From contig JAPPDO010000137.1 in the NCBI GenBank assembly GCA_028821635.1, positions 1-5,797 on the forward strand: 5,797 nucleotides of DNA, given 5' to 3'. Made by a program: the position numbers and the translations under genes. Positions 1-5,797 of this stretch are shown one piece after another; position 1 is the stretch's first letter, and each line of letters starts with the position of its first letter. The notes beneath the pieces are model-generated. The model was not told where the DNA came from and ran no database searches. It worked only from the letters and a program-made list of their open reading frames with translations. The DNA is from Ekhidna sp. (GTDB lineage Bacteria; Bacteroidota; Bacteroidia; Cytophagales; Cyclobacteriaceae).

Positions 1-165
1 AGATTGATCTTGGTTTTGACCTTGCTGATCTTTTTGTTCTTGTTCGCCGTCTTTGTTTTGCTGATCCTGATCTTTTTGGTCTTTATTCTGCCCTTCGTCT
101 TTCTCCTCGTTCTGATCCTGATTTTCTTTATCTTGATTTTGTTGTTGCTGTTCTTTTTGCTCTTT
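1..165. repeat. Low-complexity, degenerate repeat DNA encoding a Q/D/N/K/E-rich tail
   Basis: The plus strand is built from imperfect copies of short units such as CTGATC, TTTTTG and GTCTTT. For example, CTGATC occurs at 25-30, 61-66 and 112-117, often followed by CTGATT or TTTTTG. Read on the minus strand these are QD, QK and DQ dipeptide runs of the BatC-like tail. The pattern suggests growth and shrinkage by replication slippage, with the frame kept. It continues past the left edge, so its full length is unknown. Confidence 0.7.
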
Positions 166-585
166 CAGCAACTTTTTTACTACCTCATAATTGTATATGG
201 CATCTTCATTAGCGGGGTCAGCTTTGATTGCAGACTTTAGCTGCTGTAGGGATTGTTCCAGCTTGCCAGCCTCTTTGCTCATCACTCCTAATTGTTGATA
301 AGCAATGGACTTCAGCTTCTTGTCAGAGGACATTCCAAGTTTCTCATAGCTTAGCTTAGCACCGGAGGTGTCCCCCAGATTGAAATAGGCATGTCCTAAA
401 TTAAGTTTTATCAGGTCATCTTCAACATTCAATGAATCCGAAAGAAGGCTATATTTTAGTGCTGCCAGTTGGTAGTCTCCGGAGAGATACGCTTTTTCTG
501 CTTCTTTTTTAATTGAATTGATTTTAGCTATTTCTTTTGGGTTGCTTGAAAAGAGAATTGATAATGTGATAAGAAGTAGTCTCAT
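1..585 (-). CDS. batC: BatC-like TPR protein with Gln/Asp-rich C-terminal tail (3' end beyond window)
   Basis: The reading frame starts at the ATG at 585-583 and stays open for 195 codons to the left edge, so the C-terminus is missing. Residues 2-13 are hydrophobic (RLLLITLSILFS) and look like a signal peptide or membrane anchor, which would place the protein in the periplasm. Residues about 18-130 are helical with TPR character: a repeat around KAYLSGDYQLAALKY (32-45), one around LGHAYFNLGDTSGAKLSYEKL (63-83) and one around QSLQQLKSAIKADPANEDA (112-130). The following YNYEVVKKLLKEQ (132-144) resembles the end of the TPR block in BatC proteins. From about 140 on, the chain is almost only Q, D, N, K, E and G. 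The start overlaps the stop of the vWA gene as ATGA (582-585), which suggests translational coupling. TPR proteins of this kind are thought to be scaffolds in the Bat complex; their molecular role is not known. The batC name rests on gene order and overall shape. Confidence 0.85.
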   Translation of the reverse strand, partial: MRLLLITLSILFSSNPKEIAKINSIKKEAEKAYLSGDYQLAALKYSLLSDSLNVEDDLIKLNLGHAYFNLGDTSGAKLSYEKLGMSSDKKLKSIAYQQLGVMSKEAGKLEQSLQQLKSAIKADPANEDAIYNYEVVKKLLKEQKEQQQQNQDKENQDQNEEKDEGQNKDQKDQDQQNKDGEQEQKDQQGQNQDQS

Positions 586-1550
586 AGCCTGATTAACTTA
601 ATATTGAATAACAAATCTACGATCATCAATACAAGTGCAGCAACTAAAAAATAAAAATACCTGTTCTGGGTAGCATCAACTTTTTTCGCTTCACGCAGAT
701 CTCCTTCAACCTTGTTGATAGCACTTATTAAACGCTGTGTATCATTTCTAGACTCATTGATCTCAAAATATTCACCGTCGGTATTATTGGCCAACTCTCT
801 GAGGGAGGATGAATTAAGCTTAGATACAACTTCTTTACCCTTCCTATCTTTCTTGAAGCCTGCCCTGATTGGAATTTTGCTTCCTTTCTGAGTGCCAACG
901 CCCAGAGTAAACAATGATATCCCTTCCTCTTCAAGTTCTTCGGCTACATTATCGGTATTATCACCAAAATCTTCTCCGTCGCTTAAAAGTATGACAATCT
1001 TTACTTTCGACCTCGTTAAGATAGTATCCTCGTCAATAAGCTTTCCCATCGCCATCTCTAACGGAGGGCCAAAGTCAGTGCCGTAGTTCGGCACCATCTC
1101 CGTGCTCAAGGTCTGTATAAAAAGATTCAAAGCACTATTATCATAAGTTAAAGGACATTGCAGATAAGCCTCGCTGCTAAACATGATCAAGCCAATTCGA
1201 TCCGAGTTGAATGCTTTGACAATATTTTTTAGTTCAAATTTAACTTTGGCAAGCCTTGACGGCTGAATGTCCACCGCATTCATTGATTGACTCAGGTCTA
1301 TACAGATAAAGATGTCTTTCCCCACCGTCTTTATCTCCCTAAAAGTTTCTCCAAAACTCGGGCCCAAGAGAGCCGTCACGATCAAGCCAAAATAAAGTAT
1401 GCGGAGAATGGATTTAATGATTACCCTTCTGAAAGGAAGCCCTAATTTATTAGTGATACGAATAACTCTTATCAAAAACAAAAGATAGAATAGACTAAAA
1501 AGTCCAATAACGATTAGCTCAAATGTGCCAAATGAATACACCCATTTCAT
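582..1550 (-). CDS. batB: BatA/BatB-like von Willebrand factor A membrane protein
   Basis: This 322-residue protein has the usual BatA/BatB plan. Two N-terminal hydrophobic segments (about 11-28 and 47-63) are followed by a vWA domain (about 78-275) and a C-terminal membrane segment (about 298-319). The metal-ion-dependent adhesion site is intact: D85-L-S87-Q-S89, T158 in the NYGTDFGPP loop, and D191 in LLSDGED. It should therefore bind Mg2+ or another divalent ion and a protein partner, with the vWA domain held at the inner membrane. Length is normal for the family. In Bacteroides fragilis the bat genes were linked to aerotolerance, but work in Leptospira did not support a general oxidative-stress role, so the function is open. 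The family commonly works with MoxR AAA+ ATPases. I chose BatB over BatA because the next gene is BatC-like. It is the first gene of its operon here: upstream lie only a spacer and divergent tRNA genes, with no moxR, DUF58 or batA directly before it. The ATG at 1550 is followed at once by family-like sequence and no Shine-Dalgarno is visible, as is normal in Bacteroidota. Confidence 0.9.
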   Translation of the reverse strand: MKWVYSFGTFELIVIGLFSLFYLLFLIRVIRITNKLGLPFRRVIIKSILRILYFGLIVTALLGPSFGETFREIKTVGKDIFICIDLSQSMNAVDIQPSRLAKVKFELKNIVKAFNSDRIGLIMFSSEAYLQCPLTYDNSALNLFIQTLSTEMVPNYGTDFGPPLEMAMGKLIDEDTILTRSKVKIVILLSDGEDFGDNTDNVAEELEEEGISLFTLGVGTQKGSKIPIRAGFKKDRKGKEVVSKLNSSSLRELANNTDGEYFEINESRNDTQRLISAINKVEGDLREAKKVDATQNRYFYFLVAALVLMIVDLLFNIKLIRL

Positions 1551-1647
1551 GTGTACAGTTGTGTATAATAGTATTTTTTGATTCGGACTAGCACCCGATT
1601 TTCGCTAAGTATTTTAAGATTTTGAATCTATGATCGTCTTAGCAACG

Positions 1648-1655
1648 CAAATCTA
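1648..1655 (-). promoter_or_regulatory. Probable -7 element of the bat operon promoter
   Basis: The minus strand reads TAGATTTG here, an exact match to the Bacteroidota primary-sigma -7 consensus TAnnTTTG. At the expected -33 distance (about 1675-1677) the minus strand has TTC rather than TTG, so the upstream element is weak. Transcription from here would begin near 1641 and give a 5' leader of about 90 bases before the vWA ATG. It lies downstream of the leftward terminator at 1735-1766, so it would drive the bat genes independently of anything that stops there. Confidence 0.45.
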
Positions 1656-1734
1656 ACGGATGAAGTGACTTAGTGAATTTTACTTTTTAGAGAAGTATCA
1701 GATGATTTCTGAAGATTTCTTGGAAGTGGTACAT

Positions 1735-1766
1735 AAAAAAAGCCCTGAACCGAATGGATCAGGACT
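1735..1766 (-). terminator. Rho-independent terminator, leftward
   Basis: On the minus strand AGTCCTGATC (1766-1757) pairs with GTTCAGGGCT (1750-1741) around a six-base loop. Nine of ten positions pair if one G-T wobble is counted; the single mismatch is near the loop. A run of seven T follows at once. On the plus strand the downstream side has no T run, so the orientation is leftward. No annotated gene lies directly upstream on the minus strand. The hairpin therefore either ends a short transcript from the promoter at 1802-1833 or acts as an attenuator in a long bat leader. Confidence 0.75.
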
Positions 1767-1801
1767 CAATAACATAAATAAATAAAAAAATGAATTAATC
1801 G

Positions 1802-1833
1802 CAAATATACATTCCCATTTGACGATTACCAAA
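1802..1833 (-). promoter_or_regulatory. Near-consensus Bacteroidota promoter, leftward
   Basis: The minus strand carries TTTG (1833-1830), a 20-base spacer and TATATTTG (1809-1802). This matches the TTTG / 19-21 nt / TAnnTTTG consensus for the primary sigma factor of Bacteroidota and is the best promoter match I found in the window. A start near 1796 would give an RNA of about 60 bases ending at the terminator at 1735-1766, or a leader of about 245 bases if transcription runs on into the bat genes. Expression is inferred, not shown. Confidence 0.55.
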
Positions 1834-1892
1834 TTTTTTTTCAACTTTTATGAATATCATCCGGTTGATGCCGCTTTCTCTCTGTTATTTTC

Positions 1893-1900
1893 TACATTTG
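1893..1900 (+). promoter_or_regulatory. -7 element of the tRNA-Ser/tRNA-Arg promoter
   Basis: TACATTTG exactly fits TAnnTTTG and lies 20 bases before the mature 5' end of tRNA-Ser, so a start near 1907 would leave a short 5' leader for RNase P to remove. No TTG lies at the ideal -33 distance; the nearest, at 1865-1867, is 25 bases upstream of the -7 element. The assignment rests mainly on the exact -7 match and its position. Confidence 0.5.
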
Positions 1901-1919
1901 CTTTTCTTTTAAGGCATCC

Positions 1920-2010
<91 letters not shown>

Positions 2011-2020
2011 AAAGTGAATA

Positions 2021-2094
2021 GGTCTGCTAGCTCAACCGGATAGAGCAACTGCCTTCTAAGCAGTAGGTTCCAGGTTCGACTCCTGGGCAGATCA
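2021..2094 (+). tRNA. tRNA-Arg (anticodon TCT)
   Basis: This 74-base tRNA has acceptor stem GGTCTGC (2021-2027) paired with GCAGATC (2087-2093), including one G-T pair, and discriminator A2094. The D stem is GCTC/GAGC. The anticodon stem ACTGC/GCAGT encloses loop CTTCTAA, giving anticodon TCT for AGA and AGG codons. The T arm is CCAGG-TTCGACT-CCTGG. CCA is not encoded. It starts only 14 bases after tRNA-Ser, so both are probably cut from one precursor. Confidence 0.97.
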
Positions 2095-2405
2095 CGCTGC
2101 CCCAGACCATTAGCCGATTTTTCATTCATAAATGTTGATTAAAAAAACTCTCTTCTTGAAAGAAGAAGTCACGTAACATTTTGTATAAATCACTCTTGTT
2201 GAGAATGTTCATGTCGATTTTTTTTGTATTTCTGTTTGATTAAATTCCAATTTATAATGAAATTCAATAAAAATTTAAGGATTAGCGACTTGGTTATTGA
2301 CTATTTTGTAGTTTTACGAAAGAAATACAGGGTATTCAAATCCTGTAGTTTGACAACTTGACAAAGAAGAAATTTTGAGTTATCACAAAAATTTTAACAT
2401 TTTAT
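2095..2405. other. Spacer between tRNA-Arg and the susC-like gene
   Basis: This 311-base AT-rich spacer shows no protein gene on either strand. After the tRNA there is a T5 run (about 2115-2119) without a classical hairpin right before it. A short inverted repeat, CTTCTT / AAGAAG around GAAAG, lies near 2153-2170; it has no T run on the plus side and, on the minus side, a T run only after four intervening bases, so I do not call it a terminator. A direct repeat TTGACAA occurs at 2350-2356 and 2358-2364, about 45-55 bases before the susC start. The last 25 bases are A/T-rich with no Shine-Dalgarno, as usual in this phylum. Confidence 0.6.
2290..2316 (+). promoter_or_regulatory. Possible promoter of the susC/susD operon
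   Basis: TAGTTTTA (2309-2316) matches seven of eight bases of TAnnTTTG. A TTG at 2290-2292 lies 16 bases upstream, shorter than the usual 19-21. A start near 2322 would leave a leader of about 85 bases. This is the best candidate I see in the spacer but it is weak on both counts; the operon could instead depend on a dedicated regulator or an ECF sigma factor. Confidence 0.28.
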
Positions 2406-5369
2406 ATGAAACGAATATTACTTACTACTTTACTACTGTCTAGCTGCATAATTATTTATGCACAGAAGACAATATCCGGAACTATTCTGGATGGTGATTC
2501 GGGGGAGGGTCTTCCGGGGGTAACAGTTCAAATTAAAGGAACAACCTCTGGTACAAGCACTGACCTTAACGGTTCTTTTTCCATATTAGCATCCGCTGAG
2601 GATGTTCTAGTCGTTTCTTACGTTGGATACATAACGCAAGAAATCATTGTAGGAAACAGAACTACTATTGATGTGACCTTAGCATCTGATTCAGAACTGC
2701 TTGAAGAAGTGGTTGTGGTTGGTTACGGCACGCAGGATAAGAAGGAAATAACAAGTGCGACGGTCAGCATTGATGAAGAATCTTTCAATAGAGGGCCAAT
2801 TAATGACCCTAGACAGCTTTTGCAGGGCAAAGTAGCAGGATTGACCGTTGTCAATCGTGGAGGAGACCCTAACTCTAACGCAACCATTAGGGTGCGGGGG
2901 ATTTCCACCATTGGAGCAAATACGCAGCCTTTAGTTGTAATTGACGGTGTCATTGGGTCTTCATTGGACAACGTAGATCCGAATGATATTGAAAATATCA
3001 GCGTGCTTAAAGATGGATCCGCAGCAGCGATTTATGGGTCAAGGGGATCAAATGGAGTAATACTGGTAACTACTAAATCCGGGAAAGGAGTAAAATCAGG
3101 CTCAAGAGTAGATTACAACGGACAGTTCTCCGTTTCAACAATACAACGACAGATAGAAGTACTCAGTGCTGCGGATTTTAGGGAGTTTGGAAATGACTTG
3201 GGCTCTTCCACCGACTGGTATGATGAAGTGACTAGGGATGCTTTTACTCAAATACACAACGTTTCGCTTTCCGGCAATTCAGGTAAAAGTAATTACCGAT
3301 TTTCTGTGAACTTTAGAGATGTGAACGGAATCTTGGAAAATTCAGGCTTTGACCAAATAAATACGAGGGCTAACTATTCAACCAGAGCCATTCAGGATAA
3401 ACTGAAATTGAGTGTAAACCTTGCGCTGACGAACAGGGAGAGTAACTTTTCATTCAACGAAGCATTACGATATGCGACTGTCTATAATCCTACCGCTCCG
3501 GTTTTTGGCATAAATGCTAACGTCGGAAACGCAGCTGATTATGTTCAGTTTGGGGACTATTTTGAAGCGGCATTATTTGACAACTTTAATCCCCGATCAA
3601 TCATTGATCAAAACACCAACATAGGGGAAAAGAAAACGCTTAACTACGATGTGTCCGCTATTTATTCATTCACTGATAACATATCTGCAACAGCAACTTT
3701 TGCACAACAAAATATTAGCGAATACAATGGTGAATACTACGGCAATACAGCTTTTTTCAGAGGAGTCAACAGAAATGGGTTAGCAAGAAGATTTGCTAAA
3801 GATGATAACTTCACGCTATTTGAAGGTTTTGCAACGTATGCAAATACTTTTAGTGATTTAAATTTATCTATTACGGCAGGGTATTCTTGGCAGGAATCCT
3901 CTTTTTCTGAGTTCTTGATTGAAGCCGGTGACTTTGCCGCAGACGAAGAAGGATTAAACTTTATTGAAAACTCTAGGGATCAGCTATCCGCTACTCCTCA
4001 GCGGGTAACTATAGAATCTGCCGGTTCTCCGGATGAACGAATTATTGCCTTTTTTGGAAGGGCAAATTTTGTTTTTCAAGACAGAATCTATCTTAACGCT
4101 TCCGTTAGAAGAGAAGGCTCATCCAGATTCGGTCCGGGTAACGAATACGGTACTTTCCCATCGTTAGGAATAGGCGTAGATATAGATAAATTCGTTGATC
4201 TCCCTTTGAATACCTTGAAACTTCGGGGAGGATATGGTATAACTGGATCATTACCTTCAGAAGCAAATTTATTTTTAACTGCAAGAGAATTTAATGATGA
4301 CCTTACTACGACTAGCATCCTAAGAGTCGGCAATCCTGATTTAAAGTGGGAAGAGAAGGCAGAAATTAACGTTGGAATAGACTTCGTCTCAGACAGACTT
4401 AACGGCTCCATTGATGCCTACACAAGAGATGTAAAAGATTTTATACTGCCTGTAACTGTTGATGCAGCCACAGCAGGTTTTGACGGAACACAATTTCAAA
4501 ACGTTGGAGAAGTCCAAACACAAGGTATTGAGGTCAATTTGAATTATGATTTAGTGAAAAACACAGATTTAGATTACTCAACCGGTATTGTCTTCTCCTC
4601 ATACAAGACTACATTGGAAGAGTTTATCATTGATGAGGAGACCCGTGCCAATTTGGGAGCACCCGGTCAAAATGACACAGAATTAATAAGGGTAGCGGTA
4701 GGAGAAGAAATTGGTCAAATTTGGGGGCCTGTGTTTACAGGACAAGTAGATGACAGGGGACAACCGATTTTTGCTGACTTAAATGGTGACGGTCAGATAC
4801 TTTCAAATCAAGACGCAGCACTAAATCCTAATGGAGATTTTCAACAACTTGGTAAAGGTATCCCTGACTTTGAGTTAGGATGGACTCACCAGGTATCTTA
4901 CAAAAATTGGGATTTGAATGCCTTCTTTAGAGGTGCTTTCGGGCATAGTCTGGTAAACACATTCAGGGCTTTTTATGAACCAAGAATACCTGGTCAGGCA
5001 GGATATAATTCACTTGATACGGAACTGTCAATAGCGGATTTAACGACTGCACGATATGGTTCTTATTATGTTGAGAAAGCAGACTTCGTGAAATTAGATA
5101 ACGTTACGCTAGCCTATAATTTTGACATGAGCAGCAGTGATGTGTTTTCTAATGTAAGAATGTCCTTTAATGTGTTGAATGCCTTTACAATAACCGATTA
5201 TACCGGAGTTGATCCTGAACCTTCTTTAACGGACGTTGGGACAACAGATAATGGTGGAAGAGCGGAATTTCTTGTAAACCCGGACGTGTTATCACCGGGA
5301 ATTGACAGAAGAAATAACTATTTTACTGCTAGAACGTTTACTCTAGGATTAAACGTAACTTTTAAATAA
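2406..5369 (+). CDS. SusC/RagA-family TonB-dependent outer-membrane transporter
   Basis: This complete 987-residue protein has the size and order of the SusC/RagA family. A signal peptide covers about residues 1-19 (cleavage likely after I-Y-A, before QKTISG). A carboxypeptidase-regulatory-like domain follows (about 22-95: ISGTILDGDSGEGLPGV, VSYVGY). Then comes the SusC signature EEVVVVGYGTQDKKEITSA (100-118) and the plug domain (about 112-228, with PLVVIDGV and LKDGSAAAIYGSRGSNGVI). The rest is a barrel with family motifs: SVRREGSSRFG near 566, LKLRGGYGITG near 605, NVGEVQTQGIEV near 700 and DLNGDGQI near 791, an acidic loop like Ca2+-binding loops. It ends in a final strand, FTLGLNVTFK. The family imports oligosaccharides, peptides or other polymers with TonB-ExbB-ExbD energy and a SusD-like lid. 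The substrate cannot be told here because no enzyme genes are in view. The stop TAA overlaps an ATG (TAATG, 5367-5371), and the susD-like gene follows in the same operon. L-S-S-C at 11-14 resembles a lipobox but is followed by more hydrophobic residues, so I favour signal peptidase I. Confidence 0.96.
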   Translation: MKRILLTTLLLSSCIIIYAQKTISGTILDGDSGEGLPGVTVQIKGTTSGTSTDLNGSFSILASAEDVLVVSYVGYITQEIIVGNRTTIDVTLASDSELLEEVVVVGYGTQDKKEITSATVSIDEESFNRGPINDPRQLLQGKVAGLTVVNRGGDPNSNATIRVRGISTIGANTQPLVVIDGVIGSSLDNVDPNDIENISVLKDGSAAAIYGSRGSNGVILVTTKSGKGVKSGSRVDYNGQFSVSTIQRQIEVLSAADFREFGNDLGSSTDWYDEVTRDAFTQIHNVSLSGNSGKSNYRFSVNFRDVNGILENSGFDQINTRANYSTRAIQDKLKLSVNLALTNRESNFSFNEALRYATVYNPTAPVFGINANVGNAADYVQFGDYFEAALFDNFNPRSIIDQNTNIGEKKTLNYDVSAIYSFTDNISATATFAQQNISEYNGEYYGNTAFFRGVNRNGLARRFAKDDNFTLFEGFATYANTFSDLNLSITAGYSWQESSFSEFLIEAGDFAADEEGLNFIENSRDQLSATPQRVTIESAGSPDERIIAFFGRANFVFQDRIYLNASVRREGSSRFGPGNEYGTFPSLGIGVDIDKFVDLPLNTLKLRGGYGITGSLPSEANLFLTAREFNDDLTTTSILRVGNPDLKWEEKAEINVGIDFVSDRLNGSIDAYTRDVKDFILPVTVDAATAGFDGTQFQNVGEVQTQGIEVNLNYDLVKNTDLDYSTGIVFSSYKTTLEEFIIDEETRANLGAPGQNDTELIRVAVGEEIGQIWGPVFTGQVDDRGQPIFADLNGDGQILSNQDAALNPNGDFQQLGKGIPDFELGWTHQVSYKNWDLNAFFRGAFGHSLVNTFRAFYEPRIPGQAGYNSLDTELSIADLTTARYGSYYVEKADFVKLDNVTLAYNFDMSSSDVFSNVRMSFNVLNAFTITDYTGVDPEPSLTDVGTTDNGGRAEFLVNPDVLSPGIDRRNNYFTARTFTLGLNVTFK

Positions 5370-5380
5370 TGACAGGAACT

Positions 5381-5797
5381 ATGAAATATTTTAAATTTTT
5401 ATTTAATGTGCTGATCAGTGGAGCATTAATCTCCTCTTGCAATGATTTAGAGACAGATTTAAGCGATCAGCTTAGTGAAAATGTGACGACAGAGAATCCC
5501 GAAGGAGGTGGAGGAGATGGGGGTAGTGGAGGTGGATCCGGAGCCACAGTGGCGAGTGCATATAATACGCTCTTGTCCGGCACAGCGGGGCACAATAACT
5601 ATTTCTCTGTTCAGGAGGTTTCTTCTGATGAGATGGCAATACCAGCGAAAGGCGGTGATTGGTTTGATGGGGGTATCTGGATAGATATGCACCGGCATGA
5701 ATGGACAACAACCAGCGGCCCCTTAAATAACACATATAATACGCAGTACGCCGGTATTTGAGAGTGTAATCGTTATTTAGCTAATAATACTGACCCC
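5381..5797 (+). pseudogene. SusD/RagB-family lipoprotein, 5' part, interrupted by in-frame TGA (runs off window)
   Basis: From the ATG at 5381 the frame encodes 126 residues to a TGA at 5759-5761. A lipoprotein signal peptide ends in L-I-S-S-C20, followed by N-D-L-E, so the protein should be lipidated and exported to the cell surface as the SusC partner. A glycine-rich stretch (about 42-54) is followed by clear SusD family sequence: SVQEVSSDEMAIPAKGGDWFDGG (76-98), then DMHRHEWT and QYAGI (122-126). SusD proteins normally have about 450-550 residues, so this one stops far too early. After the TGA the same frame reads E-C-N-R-Y-L-A-N-N-T-D-P to the window edge, which fits the next conserved block (family pattern Y-x-G-I-x-x-C/A-N). 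No frameshift is needed, so one base change would explain it. It could be a true nonsense mutation, a sequencing error or, less likely, read-through. An upstream in-frame ATG at 5369, overlapping the susC stop, would add M-T-G-T; I prefer 5381 because it gives a compact signal peptide beginning MKYFK. It lies 11 bases after the susC stop, in one operon. Confidence 0.75.

Larger units (their letters stand above)
1551..1919. other. Divergent spacer between the bat genes and tRNA genes
   Basis: This 369-base AT-rich region separates the leftward bat operon from the rightward tRNA genes. I see no convincing protein gene. It holds control elements, listed separately: a -7 element for the bat operon, a leftward terminator, a leftward promoter just upstream of that terminator, and the -7 element for the tRNA unit. 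A 25-codon minus-strand frame (1775 down to 1698) crosses the terminator and is treated as a finding rather than a gene. Confidence 0.7.

Noticed and set aside
4..240. 78-codon plus-strand frame of almost purely hydrophobic residues, like a membrane protein
   Set aside because: It is the antisense image of the Q/D/N/K-rich BatC tail: CAA/CAG, GAT/GAC and AAA codons read backward give Leu, Ile/Val and Phe. It has a TTG start and no independent support.
728..1086. Overlapping frames inside the vWA gene (728-934 minus, 892-1086 plus)
   Set aside because: They are shadow frames fully inside a gene with intact vWA motifs, with no family resemblance of their own.
2358..2386. Sigma-70-like promoter TTGACA, 17 bases, TATCAC before susC
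   Set aside because: The spacing is right, but the Bacteroidota primary sigma factor does not use the TTGACA/TATAAT pattern, and the -10 match is only four of six.
2723..4411. Minus-strand frames inside susC (2723-2971 and 4088-4411)
   Set aside because: They are antisense to conserved plug and barrel segments of SusC and show no recognisable protein features.
5459..5735. Two minus-strand frames opposite the susD gene
   Set aside because: They overlap each other and the well-supported SusD family sequence; they are shadows caused by its glycine- and aspartate-rich codons.

Overview
The window looks like a chromosomal segment from a member of the Bacteroidota, probably outside the genus Bacteroides. 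Reasons: a SusC/RagA-type TonB-dependent transporter gene followed directly by a SusD-type lipoprotein gene; a BatB-like and BatC-like gene pair; promoter elements of the Bacteroidota type (TTTG / about 20 nt / TAnnTTTG); AT-rich spacers without Shine-Dalgarno sequences; and tRNA genes without an encoded CCA. The genus cannot be fixed from sequence reading alone.

Layout. On the minus strand, 1-1550 holds two overlapping genes: a BatA/BatB-like von Willebrand A membrane protein (582-1550), then a BatC-like TPR protein (585 down to the left edge, 3' end missing). They share the four bases ATGA, so they form one operon that continues to the left. The divergent spacer 1551-1919 contains a probable bat promoter, a strong rho-independent terminator pointing left, a near-consensus promoter upstream of that terminator, and the -7 element of a tRNA promoter on the plus strand. 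Two tRNA genes follow on the plus strand: tRNA-Ser(GCT) and tRNA-Arg(TCT), 14 bases apart. After a 311-base AT-rich spacer comes a complete susC-like gene (2406-5369), then the 5' part of a susD-like gene (from 5381) that runs off the right edge.

Function. The SusC/SusD pair would make an outer-membrane uptake complex: a 22-stranded barrel with a surface lipoprotein lid that imports an unidentified polymer or oligomer with energy from TonB. The Bat pair would act in the inner membrane and periplasm, in a complex usually linked to MoxR AAA+ ATPases, whose exact job is unsettled.

The most notable observation is an in-frame TGA in the susD-like gene at 5759-5761. The reading frame continues beyond it, without any shift, into sequence that matches the next conserved SusD block (E-C-N-R-Y-L). 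The gene therefore looks interrupted by a point nonsense change, a sequencing error or, least likely, a read-through codon. The rest of the window looks ordinary for this phylum; I found no convincing new multi-gene system.
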